NCBI GenBank assembly: GCA_003963305.1
Contig: RXJR01000013.1
Location: 20,892 to 84,891 of the forward strand
DNA: 64,000 nt
DNA from: Candidatus Melainabacteria bacterium
GTDB taxonomy: Bacteria > Cyanobacteriota > Vampirovibrionia > Obscuribacterales > Obscuribacteraceae
Reading direction: 5' to 3'
The position numbers and the translations under genes were made by a program. Below, piece by piece: positions 43,498-52,997 of this stretch. Below the pieces are notes generated by a model. That model saw only the letters and a program-made list of their open reading frames with translations, ran no database searches and had not been told where the DNA came from. Within the stretch, counting starts at the first letter, position 1. Every line of letters begins with the position of its first letter.

Positions 43498-44355
43498 TCA
43501 GCGATTCAGCATCGCTTGTTCATCAGCGTGATAACTACTGCGCACAAGTGGACCAGCAAATACGTTTTTGAATCCCATATCCATGCCGATGCGATTCATA
43601 CGCTCAAAAACTTCAGGCTCAACCCAGCGATCGACAGGAAGATGTTTTGGAGTCGGCTGCATGTATTGACCGAGAGTGATCAAATCGCAGTTCACCTTTC
43701 GCCACTCTTTCAGAACTTCTATGACCTCGTCGTCAGTTTCGCCAAGTCCCATCATCAAGCCTGACTTTGTCACGAAACCGGCTTCATGAGCACGGGCAAT
43801 CAACTCGAGACTACGGTCGAAACGTCCCTGCGGGCGCACCTGCAGATACAAGCGCGGAACCGTTTCAATGTTGTGATTCAATACATCAGGCCGCGCTTCC
43901 AGCACCGTATTCAGTGCATCCCAGTTACCGCAGAAATCTGGAATGAGAACTTCAATCTTTGTCTGCGGCGATAAGCGTCGTGTTTCCAGAATCGTTTCAG
44001 CCCAAACTGAAGCACCCCCATCCTTAAGCTCGTCGCGATTGACCGACGTGATGACGGCGTACTTAAGCTGCATTTTCGCAACCGCTTCAGCGACCCGGCG
44101 CGGCTCGTCCAGGTCTAGCTCGGTTGGACGCCCGGTTATGACGTTGCAGAAACCACAGCTGCGCGTGCAGATATTGCCCAGAATCATAAAGGTGGCTGTG
44201 CCGCGAGACCAGCACTCGCCCCGGTTAGGACAGGCGGCAGACTCGCAGACCGTGTGCAAATCATTGTCATCAATCAGACTTTTGATGCGCCGATATGGTT
44301 CGCCCGTTGGTAGGCGCACTTTCAGCCAGTCAGGTTTCGTCGATGAAGCGGTCAT
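43498..44355 (-). CDS. lipA: Lipoyl synthase (radical SAM)
   Basis: 285 aa, normal length. Inserts two sulfur atoms into protein-bound octanoyl groups to make lipoate. Auxiliary-cluster cysteines C37, C42 and C48 ('CESAACPNRGEC'), the SAM-cluster motif C63, C67, C70 ('CTRSCGFC') and the C-terminal 'RSSYHA' with the auxiliary-cluster Ser are all present, along with 'HNIETVPRLYLQVRPQ', 'KSGLMMGLGETDDEV' and 'TLGQYMQPTPKHLPV'. It is divergent from the pyruvate dehydrogenase operon, whose E2 subunit needs lipoate. Confidence 0.97.
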   Translation of the reverse strand: MTASSTKPDWLKVRLPTGEPYRRIKSLIDDNDLHTVCESAACPNRGECWSRGTATFMILGNICTRSCGFCNVITGRPTELDLDEPRRVAEAVAKMQLKYAVITSVNRDELKDGGASVWAETILETRRLSPQTKIEVLIPDFCGNWDALNTVLEARPDVLNHNIETVPRLYLQVRPQGRFDRSLELIARAHEAGFVTKSGLMMGLGETDDEVIEVLKEWRKVNCDLITLGQYMQPTPKHLPVDRWVEPEVFERMNRIGMDMGFKNVFAGPLVRSSYHADEQAMLNR

Positions 44356-44878
44356 AGGCTCACAAAAACAAAGTGCAGATTCTATCAGTTTATGAGGCTG
44401 TCACTAAATTGTCACCGCTATCCTTTAATCTATTCCCTGTGGTACTTCCCTTCGGTACCCTTTCCGCACAAACAGTCCAGCTGGCGTTGGATTATTCATG
44501 AGATAAGAAAAGAAGCTGTTGCCGCGGCTTCTTTTTGCTTTTTCCAAATCGTTTGCACCGTATCAGACTGGATACTGGACGCGACGAAACCCAGTGCCTA
44601 TGCTGGAAATAACAATTGGGCCGAGTGCCGGCGCCGGGTGAAAGCAGATTAATGCGCACACTAACGCTTTTATTATTCGTTCAACTTTCCGCTCAGCAAC
44701 AGTGTTTTAGCCATTTTTGAAGCATTTTCTGTTGGAATTGGTGGCACTGATGTGACATACTTTTGCTGATCTTCGAAGACGTCAAGCTCTCGAATCTGCA
44801 AGTATTTGCAAAGCCGATTGAAACGTGAAGATGCGCCAGCACTCAGACCGAAAGGTCCTCGTCAGCGGTGACTAAGCT
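44356..44878. other. 523-bp divergent intergenic region between lipA and the PDH operon
   Basis: No convincing gene. An 86-codon frame at 44392-44652 has no ribosome-binding site and a Trp/Cys-rich, unlikely product. The region contains one terminator-like hairpin (44508-44540) and must hold promoters for lipA and pdhA. Its length leaves room for a small RNA or leader control of the PDH operon, but I cannot define one. Confidence 0.4.
44508..44540 (+). terminator. Terminator-like hairpin in the lipA-pdhA interval
   Basis: A 9-bp stem AAAAGAAGC (44508-44516) / GCTTCTTTT (44527-44535) with a 10-nt GC-rich loop, followed by TGCTTTTT. It matches intrinsic terminators on the plus strand, 340 bp upstream of pdhA, with no upstream plus-strand gene. 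It could end an unannotated short transcript or act as an attenuator for pdhA. Confidence 0.6.
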
Positions 44879-46024
44879 ATGCCAAGAAAACCGATCGATT
44901 TGCCCTTCAAGCTAGAGTACTTGTCTGTGCTCGACGAAAACGCCGAGTTAGACAAAAAGTTAGACCCTAAACTCACAGATGATGAGCTGAAGACTCTGTA
45001 TCGATACATGCTGAAAGCCAGACGGGCTGACGAACGCATGTTGAATATGCAAAGACAGGGAAGAATCGGAACGTTTCCACAAGCTTCAGGTCATGAAGCA
45101 ATCAGCATGGGCTCCGTCTTCTGCCTCAAGAAAGAAGACTGGCTGGTGCCGGCTTACCGCGAACTGGCAGGCATGCTCTACCGTGGCTGGCCTCTCGAAA
45201 CCATCCTTCTTTATTGGAATGGCTTTGAGGAAGGCGCGAAAGTTCCAGACGGTCTGAACGACTTGCCTATGTGCGTTCCGGTCGCAAGCCAATTGCTTCA
45301 TGCGGCTGGCATCGGCATGGCGATGAACATTCAACAAGAGAAGAAAGTAGTTCTCACCTTCTTCGGCGACGGCTCGTCGTCGGAAGGCGACTGCCACGAA
45401 GCTCTGAACTTCGCCGCAGTATTCAATGCACCAGTTGTATTTATCTGCTTGAACAATCAGTACGCAATCTCTGTGCCGATTGCCAAACAGATGAAGAACG
45501 AAACTGTCGCTCAAAGAGCGATTGGTTATGGAATGCAAGGCATAAGGGTCGACGGCAATGATGTACTGGCCGTCTACACCGCTACTCAAGAAGCGATCGA
45601 ACGGGCGCGCAAGGGCGAAGGTCCAACCCTGATCGAGTGCCTGACCTATCGATTCACTCCTCACACCACTGCAGACGATCCAAAGCGATACCGCTCCGAA
45701 GACGAGTCTAAGAAATGGCACCTGCGTGAGCCACTTTTACGCTTCGCTAAATACCTGAACGCCAAAGGCATCATGAACGAAGAGCAGCGACAGCAGATCG
45801 AAGCCGAGATAGATGCGGAAATCAAAGAAGCTGTGGCCAAAGCAGAAGAGTTAGCTAAATCGGACGAACTGAGCAATCCACTCAACATGTTCGACTTCTC
45901 ATTTGCCGAACTGCCTCCATTCCTGGTCGAACAGAGACAAGAGTTGGCCGACCACATTGCCAAACACACAAAGCACAAGAAGGAATCGGGCGAGAAGAAG
46001 GCACCCAGTCCAGCCAAAATCTAA
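44879..46024 (+). CDS. pdhA: Pyruvate dehydrogenase E1 component, alpha subunit
   Basis: 381 aa. With the beta subunit it decarboxylates pyruvate using thiamine diphosphate and reductively acetylates the lipoyl arm of E2. The ThDP motif 'GDGSSSEGDCHEALNFAAVFNAPVVFICLNNQYAISVP' and the active-site loop 'YRFTPHTTADDPKRYRSEDE' are intact; the N-terminal 'YRYMLKARRADERMLNMQRQGRIGTFPQASGHEAI' is typical of E1 alpha of the alpha2beta2 PDH/branched-chain type. The C-terminus is a Lys-rich tail. First gene of a four-gene operon in the order E1 alpha, E1 beta, E2, E3. A 2-oxoisovalerate specificity is the main alternative. Confidence 0.93.
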   Translation: MPRKPIDLPFKLEYLSVLDENAELDKKLDPKLTDDELKTLYRYMLKARRADERMLNMQRQGRIGTFPQASGHEAISMGSVFCLKKEDWLVPAYRELAGMLYRGWPLETILLYWNGFEEGAKVPDGLNDLPMCVPVASQLLHAAGIGMAMNIQQEKKVVLTFFGDGSSSEGDCHEALNFAAVFNAPVVFICLNNQYAISVPIAKQMKNETVAQRAIGYGMQGIRVDGNDVLAVYTATQEAIERARKGEGPTLIECLTYRFTPHTTADDPKRYRSEDESKKWHLREPLLRFAKYLNAKGIMNEEQRQQIEAEIDAEIKEAVAKAEELAKSDELSNPLNMFDFSFAELPPFLVEQRQELADHIAKHTKHKKESGEKKAPSPAKI

Positions 46025-46096
46025 TTCCGAAGTTATCCGAGACCAGCCTGAGCAGTAACGCCGGGCGCGAGCTAGTCGAGCAAGGAGCGCAAAAAA

Positions 46097-47077
46097 ATGG
46101 CACAAATGAACATGGCGAAAGCGATCAACCTGGCGCTGCACGAAGCCATGACCAAAGACAAAAAAGTAATCGTCATGGGCGAAGACGTCGGTCAAGACGA
46201 AGGCGTCTTCAGAATCACTGAAGGTTTGCACGCCAAGTTCGGTGACACCAGAGTCATCGATACACCGCTTGCGGAGTCAGGAATCATCGGCACAGCAATC
46301 GGTATGGCCCTGTATGGTCTGAAACCAGTTTGCGAAATTCAATTCGCCGGTTTCGACTACTACAACTATCACCAGCTCGAATCGCATGCAGCCAGATTCA
46401 GAAATCGCACCCGCGGCAGATTGACTGTTCCGATGGTAATGAGAGCGCCTTACGGTGCCGGCATCAGAGCAATCGAGCACCACTCGGAAAGCCGAGAAGC
46501 CATCTATGCACACACACCTGGTTTGAAAGTAGTGATTCCTTCAGGTCCTCGCAATGCCCGGGCCTTGTTGCACAGCGCTATCCAGGACCCGGATCCGGTC
46601 ATCTATTACGAGCCAAAGGCCGTTTACCGACTCTTTAAGGAAGAAGTTCCCGATGCTATGGAAACGTTGCCAATCGGTCAAGCTCAAATCGCGCGCAAAG
46701 GCAAAGACATCACCTTAGTTTCCTACGGCGCCAGTTTAAGACCGACGCTGGAAGCGGCTGAGTTGCTGGAAGAAGAAGACGGAGTGCACGCAGAAGTAAT
46801 CGACCTGCTCACCATCTCTCCTTTCGATGCTGCCACCATTGTCGACTCGGTGCGTAAAACCGGTCGCTGTGTCGTTGTGCACGAAGGTCCTCGCACTTGC
46901 GGTATCGGGGCTGAAATCATCGCCCGCATCAACGAAAACGCCTTCCTCTATCTGGAAGCACCGGTAAAGCGAGTCACCGGATTCGACTGCCAGGTTCCAT
47001 ATTTTTCCAAAGAACGTGCCTACTTGCCTGATGCAGAGCGCGTTCTAGATGGATGCCGCGCAACACTCTCGTTCTAA
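46097..47077 (+). CDS. pdhB: Pyruvate dehydrogenase E1 component, beta subunit
   Basis: 326 aa with AAGGAG ribosome-binding site. Shows the beta-subunit signature 'MAKAINLALHEAMTKDKKVIVMGEDVGQDEGVFRITEGLHAKFG', 'DTPLAESGIIGTAIGMALYGLKPVCEIQFAGF', the 'HSESREAIYAHTPGLKVVIPSGPRNARALL' segment and the C-terminal transketolase domain 'VIDLLTISPFDAATIVDSVRKTGRCVVVHEGPRTCGIGAEI'. It contributes half of each ThDP site and contacts E2. It lies 72 bp downstream of pdhA and 18 bp upstream of pdhC. Confidence 0.95.
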   Translation: MAQMNMAKAINLALHEAMTKDKKVIVMGEDVGQDEGVFRITEGLHAKFGDTRVIDTPLAESGIIGTAIGMALYGLKPVCEIQFAGFDYYNYHQLESHAARFRNRTRGRLTVPMVMRAPYGAGIRAIEHHSESREAIYAHTPGLKVVIPSGPRNARALLHSAIQDPDPVIYYEPKAVYRLFKEEVPDAMETLPIGQAQIARKGKDITLVSYGASLRPTLEAAELLEEEDGVHAEVIDLLTISPFDAATIVDSVRKTGRCVVVHEGPRTCGIGAEIIARINENAFLYLEAPVKRVTGFDCQVPYFSKERAYLPDAERVLDGCRATLSF

Positions 47078-47095
47078 ACAAAGGGGAATTAGACA

Positions 47096-48505
47096 ATGGC
47101 GAACGAATTCATACTGCCTGATCTTGGAGAAGGCATTCATGAAGCGGAAGTACTGGCGGTAAAGGTTGCGGAAGGCGACCAGGTCAAAGAAGACCAGCCG
47201 ATTTTGGAAGTTGAGACCGACAAAGCCGTGGTCGAAATTCCCTGCCCGGTAAATGGCGTGATTGAAAAGATCCACGTCAAAGTCGGAGAAGTTGTAAAAG
47301 TCGGCATGGTCATGGTCACCTTCGGTGGTGCAGGCAGCTCAACCGCCGCGCCCAAGAAAGAAGCAGCATCGTCAGCTGAAAAGGCAAGCGGCCACACACA
47401 AACTCCTGCTGCGCCACAACTGGCGACGGCAGTATCGACAGCCCCATCTTCAGGCAACGGCAAAGCGACACTGCCATCGCATGCATTCGGTCCGGTACCG
47501 GCTGCACCCGCCACAAGAAGACTGGCAAGAGAACTCAATCTCGATTTGCGCATGATCAAAGGCAGCGGTCCATCGGGTCGTGTGACCAAAGAAGACGTCA
47601 GAGCTTTTGCGGCAGGTTCGCTGGAAGGCACCATATCAGGTGCATCAAGCCAGACTCATCCAATCGAAAGCAAAATTGCTTCAGCACCGGCTGCGGTGCA
47701 ATCGCTGGCGACAAAATACGGCGAAAGCGGTGGCAAGTCAGCGCCTTTAGCATCTGGCGGCATGGGCGCAACGCCTGTAGACATGCCCGATTTCACGAAA
47801 TTCGGACCAGTCGAGCGCGTCCCCCTGAAAGGAATCAGAAGAAAGATTGCAGAGAACATGATGCAATCCTGGACACACATCCCGCATGTCACCACCATGG
47901 ACGAAGCAGATGTGACAGCGCTCGACGCTCTGCGCGCCAAGTATGAAAACGAAGTGAAGCAGCACGGCGGACGCTTGACCCTGACGGTATTCGCCTTGAA
48001 AGCGATTGCCAGCGGGCTGAAAAAATATCCACAATTCAACGCCAGTCTCGACGAAAAAACAGGCGAACTGATCTTCAAACACTACTACAACATCGGCGTA
48101 GCAGTGGCTACTGAGCGCGGTTTGATTGTGCCTGTGATTCGCAACGTCGATCAAAAGAGCATCATTGAATTGTCCAAAGAACTGGCAGAACTGTCCGAAA
48201 AGACCAAAGCCGGCAAAGTGGAATTAGAGCGTTTGCAAGGCGGTACATTCACTTTGACGAACATTGGTGCAATCGGCGGAACAAATATGGTGCCGATGAT
48301 CAATCATCCTGAGGCAGCCATTCTGGGAATGGCGAGAGCCGCACAAAAACCTGTTGTTCGCAATGGAAACATAGAAGTCGGGCTGATTATGCCACTGGCA
48401 CTTTCATTCGATCATCGCATCGCCGATGGTGCCGAAGCTGCCTTCTTCGTGCAGCATGTAGTTAAGCGGTTACAAGAGCCGTTCACCTTTCTTTTGGAGG
48501 CCTAG
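47096..48505 (+). CDS. pdhC: Dihydrolipoamide acetyltransferase (E2) of pyruvate dehydrogenase
   Basis: 469 aa with one lipoyl domain (1-80; lipoylated K43 in 'ETDKAVVEI'), an Ala/Pro-rich swinging linker, a peripheral-subunit-binding domain ('PATRRLARELNLDLRMIKGSGPSGRVTKEDV', about 140-172), a second linker, and the catalytic acetyltransferase domain (about 240-469) with 'SFDHRIADGAEAAFF' carrying the His-Asp motif. It forms the core of the complex and transfers acetyl to CoA. One lipoyl domain is the Gram-positive/cyanobacterial style rather than the three of E. coli. Confidence 0.95.
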   Translation: MANEFILPDLGEGIHEAEVLAVKVAEGDQVKEDQPILEVETDKAVVEIPCPVNGVIEKIHVKVGEVVKVGMVMVTFGGAGSSTAAPKKEAASSAEKASGHTQTPAAPQLATAVSTAPSSGNGKATLPSHAFGPVPAAPATRRLARELNLDLRMIKGSGPSGRVTKEDVRAFAAGSLEGTISGASSQTHPIESKIASAPAAVQSLATKYGESGGKSAPLASGGMGATPVDMPDFTKFGPVERVPLKGIRRKIAENMMQSWTHIPHVTTMDEADVTALDALRAKYENEVKQHGGRLTLTVFALKAIASGLKKYPQFNASLDEKTGELIFKHYYNIGVAVATERGLIVPVIRNVDQKSIIELSKELAELSEKTKAGKVELERLQGGTFTLTNIGAIGGTNMVPMINHPEAAILGMARAAQKPVVRNGNIEVGLIMPLALSFDHRIADGAEAAFFVQHVVKRLQEPFTFLLEA

Positions 48506-48511
48506 AGAAAT

Positions 48512-49975
48512 ATGGTCGTAGGCGAAATGGTGCAGGAAATCGACCTGGTCGTGGTCGGCGCGGGTCCTGGAGGGTACACGGCAGCCTTGCGTGCAGCCGA
48601 GCTGGGCATCAAGACTATCCTCGTTGATGCCATGCCCAAGCCAGGCGGAGTCTGTCTCCACATGGGGTGCATCCCATCCAAGGCACTTCTGCACGCAGCA
48701 GAAATCATCAACACCACTCAGAGTGCAGCTAAATTCGGCTTGCACTTCGAGAAGCCGAAACTGAACGTCGAAGAGTTGCGCAACTGGAAACTGAGCGTCA
48801 CAGACAAACTTGCGCAGGGCATAGTCGGCATGTGCAAGAGCGGACAGGTCGAGATCATTCACGGCAATGCCCGTTTTGACGATAATCGCAGTCTGCGCGT
48901 CGAAAAAGACGGAGAAAGCGCCACTCGCATCAAATTCAAACACGCTATCGTCGCCACTGGTTCACGCCCGACGGCGTTGCCCAGACTGTTCAAAAAGCCT
49001 GAAGACATGAACAGTCCACGCATTATGGATTCGACCGGCGCTCTCAAGCTGGAAGAAGTGCCCAAAACATTATTGGTCATTGGTGGTGGCTACATCGGTC
49101 TTGAGATGGGCACTGTCTACGCAGCTCTGGGCAGTGAAGTGACAGTTGTCGAAATGACTGACGGACTTTTGCCGGGTGTCGATCGAGACCTGGTCAAACC
49201 ACTGGCTACACAGCTGGCTGCTTCATTCAAAGCTATCCATCTCAGCTCAAAAGTAACCAGCCTGGAAGACACCGGCAGCGGTGTTAAAGTCGGACTGGAA
49301 GGCAAAGATTTGCCTGAATCGATGACATTCGATCGCGTCTTGATTGCCGTCGGAAGGGTGCCAAACACCGACAATATAGGTCTCGAGAATACAGCTGTCG
49401 AAATCGACAAACACGGATTCATCCAGATCGACGCCACCTGTCGAACGGCTGATAAACGAATTCTCGCCATTGGTGACGTATCAGGGCAGCCGATGCTTGC
49501 CCACAGGGCAATGAGACAGGGTCAGGTCGTCGCCGAAGTTCTGGCCGGCCGGAAGTCTTCTTTTGACAACCGAGCCATTCCAGCAGTCGTTTTCACGGAG
49601 CCTGAAATCGCCTGGTGCGGAATCACCGAGACTGAAGCAAAAGCTGCCGGTCGCGAAGTGGGAGCCGCCAAATTCCCATGGTCTGCTTCAGGAAGAGCGA
49701 TGACACTGGCTGAGCCAATCGGACACACTAAAGTCATTTACGACCCTGAAACAACACAAGTTCTGGGCGTTGGCATGGTCGGGCCGCGAGCCGGCGAGCT
49801 GATTGCAGAAGCCGTGGTGGCAATCGAGATGGGCGCCGTTCTGGAAGACCTGATAGTGGCCATCCACCCGCATCCAACATTATCAGAAACAGTAATGGAA
49901 GCTTCGATGACGGCGATGTCTCGCATCGAACGAAACCGAAACAGAGAAACGGAAAAGCAGCCAACACATGGCTGA
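48512..49975 (+). CDS. lpdA: Dihydrolipoyl dehydrogenase (E3)
   Basis: 487 aa with GGAGG ribosome-binding site. Reoxidises dihydrolipoamide with NAD+ via FAD and a redox disulfide. FAD motif 'LVVVGAGPGGYTAALRAAELG', active disulfide C48/C53 ('GGVCLHMGCIPSKALL'), NAD motif 'LLVIGGGYIGLEMGTVYAALG', and the C-terminal catalytic His-Glu in 'IHPHPTLSETVMEA'. It follows E2 by 6 bp, completing the PDH operon. It could also serve other 2-oxoacid dehydrogenases or the glycine cleavage system. Confidence 0.97.
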   Translation: MVVGEMVQEIDLVVVGAGPGGYTAALRAAELGIKTILVDAMPKPGGVCLHMGCIPSKALLHAAEIINTTQSAAKFGLHFEKPKLNVEELRNWKLSVTDKLAQGIVGMCKSGQVEIIHGNARFDDNRSLRVEKDGESATRIKFKHAIVATGSRPTALPRLFKKPEDMNSPRIMDSTGALKLEEVPKTLLVIGGGYIGLEMGTVYAALGSEVTVVEMTDGLLPGVDRDLVKPLATQLAASFKAIHLSSKVTSLEDTGSGVKVGLEGKDLPESMTFDRVLIAVGRVPNTDNIGLENTAVEIDKHGFIQIDATCRTADKRILAIGDVSGQPMLAHRAMRQGQVVAEVLAGRKSSFDNRAIPAVVFTEPEIAWCGITETEAKAAGREVGAAKFPWSASGRAMTLAEPIGHTKVIYDPETTQVLGVGMVGPRAGELIAEAVVAIEMGAVLEDLIVAIHPHPTLSETVMEASMTAMSRIERNRNRETEKQPTHG

Positions 49976-50125
49976 TCACTGTTAAGATTAACCCTGTAAC
50001 GCTCATGCACAATGAGTGCTATGGTTTGGCATGGAAATGCTTAGCCATCCTTAGAAGGGGGCATAAACTTCTCGGCGTTCTAAAAGAACTGTAGTTTTGC
50101 ACAGGAAAGGCGAACAGGAGTAGCA

Positions 50126-51532
50126 ATGGCAGACCCAAATGCCCCGGCCCAAGAAAACTTTGGCTCGGCGGCAAATTTGATGGCTGAGGCTCTGGATAAA
50201 GCCAGCGCCGAACTTGACAAGACTGTACGAACTTGCATCGATCAACTCGTGTTGTCTAACGAAGCTCTTGAAAAATCCTTGAGCCAGCAGCTTCTCAAGG
50301 TTGTCGAGCAGTCCAAAAACTTTATCGATGCCAACATAGAAGATTTGACGAGCCATCGCGAAGAGCTTCTCGACCGGCTTACAGAGTTTGAGCGCACCGA
50401 AATCGACACAATGATGTCAGCGGCCAGAGAAGTGCGCCAACAAGTTTTCAGCCGCGGTCAACAAGCCAGCGAGACGATCACGAAGCTTGTCGAAGAGCAA
50501 CTGGCTGAGCTTCGAACCCTAATCGAGAATCCGGAAGCACGCTTCGTCCACTTCGCCGGTCGAGGGCTGGAGACGTTGAACAAATTTTCGGCCGACAGTC
50601 GTGCTCAAATCGAAGAATCAGAAACAGGTCTCGAGCAAGTTCTGACGACCAAGGCTCAAGCGCTGGATGCAGCCGTTGCCATCGTCATCTCCGAGACGAA
50701 AAAAGGCATCGAAGAGACACTCGAAAAATACAACACTGAAATGGAAGAAAAGATCACGAGCGTGGTCGCCCATCTCACCGAGGTCGTCAACACCACAGTC
50801 AAAGAGCTGGAAGAAGAAGCAGCCCGAGGCGCTCAAGCCGTAGAAAAAGCCGGCGCGGCCGGTAAAGCCAGGCTGATGGGAAGACTGGAAGAGTGGAAAA
50901 AAGACTCAGCTGAAATAAGTGACAATTTCCGCAACACCATCACTTTCGAAGCTACAAGCTCACAGCAAAGCCACGCCACAAAGCTCGAGCGGAAGGTGAA
51001 CGAAGTAAAAGACGAAATCAACCATATCGCGACTGACGCCAACGCCAAGATCACCGCCAGTCACAAGCTCTTTTTGAGTTCCTTGAAGCGGCTGGAAAAG
51101 AAGTATAACGACCGTCTGGAACGGCTTCTGAGCAAGTTCGACGCGGCCATGGCGGAAGAAACGCGTTTGCCGAGCGGCACTGACGGGTTGGCCGCTCATG
51201 AACTGAGAGAATTGATGCACGCTCGACTGACCGCACGAGGCAAAGAAGTTCTCAAGACATTCCAACGCACAGTCGATCAATTGGAATCGGAATATGCTCG
51301 CACCAGCAGTGGTTCCAGCGAACGCATCGAAACAGTGAAATCGGCAGCCACAGAGTCTTTAGACAAGCATTCGAGAATGATGAAAAACGAGCTGGAGCGA
51401 ATCTCGCGCAGTTTTACAAGCGAGTTGAATGAATTGACTTTGCAACTGCCCCAGATCGAAGAAGCTGGAAGAGCAGCAGCTCTGGCCGTAATGGCTTACC
51501 GCAGTGCCATGTTGCAGTTTGAAAGAGATTAG
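50126..51532 (+). CDS. Large coiled-coil protein 1 of a three-gene operon
   Basis: 468 aa, AGGAG ribosome-binding site. Almost entirely alpha-helical, rich in Glu, Ala, Lys and Thr with heptad-like spacing ('LDRLTEFERTEIDTMMSAAREVRQQVFSRGQQASETITKLVEEQLAELRTLIEN', 'MEEKITSVVAHLTEVVNTTVKELEEEAARGAQAV'). No membrane segment, signal peptide or catalytic motif. It is reminiscent of apolipoprotein- or chemoreceptor-like amphipathic helices and could be a filament-forming or membrane-surface scaffold; this is inference. The next gene starts 20 bp downstream and encodes a protein of the same kind. Confidence 0.75.
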   Translation: MADPNAPAQENFGSAANLMAEALDKASAELDKTVRTCIDQLVLSNEALEKSLSQQLLKVVEQSKNFIDANIEDLTSHREELLDRLTEFERTEIDTMMSAAREVRQQVFSRGQQASETITKLVEEQLAELRTLIENPEARFVHFAGRGLETLNKFSADSRAQIEESETGLEQVLTTKAQALDAAVAIVISETKKGIEETLEKYNTEMEEKITSVVAHLTEVVNTTVKELEEEAARGAQAVEKAGAAGKARLMGRLEEWKKDSAEISDNFRNTITFEATSSQQSHATKLERKVNEVKDEINHIATDANAKITASHKLFLSSLKRLEKKYNDRLERLLSKFDAAMAEETRLPSGTDGLAAHELRELMHARLTARGKEVLKTFQRTVDQLESEYARTSSGSSERIETVKSAATESLDKHSRMMKNELERISRSFTSELNELTLQLPQIEEAGRAAALAVMAYRSAMLQFERD

Positions 51533-51552
51533 GTAAAGGAGCAATTGATTAA

Positions 51553-52974
51553 ATGACCTTTGCAGGCAAAAAATTCAAAAACCTCTTCGACGGCGGGCAA
51601 GAGCGGCTCAAGGAAATCGAGCGCACCGTATCCGAAAACCTGAAACAAACGGCGAACGAGCACAGCAGCTCTCGAAAAAATGGTGACAGCAGCTCAATCA
51701 GCTTGATCGAAAACAAGTCGAAGGAGCTGGAAGCCGACCTGAAAAACTTCATGGATAAGAGCATCGAAAGATTGCAAAAAACCATGGAAGTGGAAGTCAA
51801 AGAGACGGAGGATCACCTCGGCTCAGTCAAACTCGATCTGAGCAATCTCTCCGATAAACTCAAACATTCAATCGCTGATTTGAAGCGATCTTATGATGAC
51901 CAGGTGCACCATATACGCACCACGTTAGCAGATCAATATGAAGGTGCAATCGAGAATACAAACGTCGAGCTGGAAAAACAAGATCACGCCATCGGCAAGC
52001 ATTTGCGCGCTCACGGCACCTTTGTCATGAATTCACTGCAACAAAAACTCGACCATAGCCTGTGGGAATCACGGGGAGAAGAGAAACAATATAACAGCTC
52101 CTTGTTTAAGACCTTCATGCAGAAGGCCAACACGATAGATACGCACTTCTCGCAACTGATGCAGAGGTTATCCGACGACTTTCAGACCCACTACAAGGCT
52201 CTCGAAATCACGACTTCCGAGACCGAACTCGATCTGAATCAGCAATCGCACGCACTGCTCACGCAGGTCGGGCAGCACTCATCTGAGCTGGAAGCGGAGA
52301 TTCAAGAATTCTTCAAAAATACGATGGAAGGTCATCGCAAAACACTTGACGAAAGCCTGGCCAATATCGCTCAAGATCTGAGCAGCGTTCATGATTCAAC
52401 AACCAAGCGTCTTTCTGAACAAACTCGAGAAATGACGGCTAGTCTGCTCACAGCCTCCGGCGATGCCAGAACGCACCTGGGAGAGAAGTGCGCAGTTCTG
52501 CGTGAGCAGGTCGACGAACGCTTGCAATCGTTCTTCTCACGATGCACAGACCGGGTCAGCGCCAGTGCCATTTTGAAAGACGCCCTGGAGAAAGAGCAAA
52601 ACACAATTTATCAAAACGTGCGCACTGAACTGGCAGATATCCGCTCCAGTTTCGAAAAACGCATGACAGCTCTCATGACCGATGCAGTCAAGCGTGTGCA
52701 TTCCATAACAGAGGAGGCAGAGCGCGACATCTCGGCAGTGCAGCATGTCTGCCAGAACCAACTGCGTGTCGACAGCGTCGGCAGCAAAAACGAAATCGAC
52801 GCCGCCATTTCCAATTTTCTGACCCTGCTTTCGGCGCAAAAGAACCTTGCGCTGGAAGAAATCGCCAAATCGGCTACTGGCACTGGACAAGCAGACAGAG
52901 CCAGCGAAGCTAAAGCGAAAAGACGTAAACCTAAAGATCCGACAGCACCGCCTGCCAATCCAGACACTCCATAA
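51553..52974 (+). CDS. Large coiled-coil protein 2 of a three-gene operon
   Basis: 473 aa, AGGAG ribosome-binding site. Continuous helical, charged sequence ('LEADLKNFMDKSIERLQKTMEVEVKETEDHLGSVKLDLSNLSDKLKHSIADLKRSYDDQVHHI'), ending in a basic, Pro-rich tail ('KAKRRKPKDPTAPPANPDTP'). It shares size, composition and helical style with the preceding protein and with the C-terminal part of the following one, suggesting a family that co-assembles. No membrane segment or enzyme motif. 23 bp separate it from the third gene. Confidence 0.75.
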   Translation: MTFAGKKFKNLFDGGQERLKEIERTVSENLKQTANEHSSSRKNGDSSSISLIENKSKELEADLKNFMDKSIERLQKTMEVEVKETEDHLGSVKLDLSNLSDKLKHSIADLKRSYDDQVHHIRTTLADQYEGAIENTNVELEKQDHAIGKHLRAHGTFVMNSLQQKLDHSLWESRGEEKQYNSSLFKTFMQKANTIDTHFSQLMQRLSDDFQTHYKALEITTSETELDLNQQSHALLTQVGQHSSELEAEIQEFFKNTMEGHRKTLDESLANIAQDLSSVHDSTTKRLSEQTREMTASLLTASGDARTHLGEKCAVLREQVDERLQSFFSRCTDRVSASAILKDALEKEQNTIYQNVRTELADIRSSFEKRMTALMTDAVKRVHSITEEAERDISAVQHVCQNQLRVDSVGSKNEIDAAISNFLTLLSAQKNLALEEIAKSATGTGQADRASEAKAKRRKPKDPTAPPANPDTP

Positions 52975-52997
52975 CAAAGGTAAGTTGAAGTAGATTT

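Noticed and set aside
44392..44652. 86-codon frame between lipA and pdhA
   Set aside because: No ribosome-binding site, overlaps the terminator-like hairpin, improbable composition.
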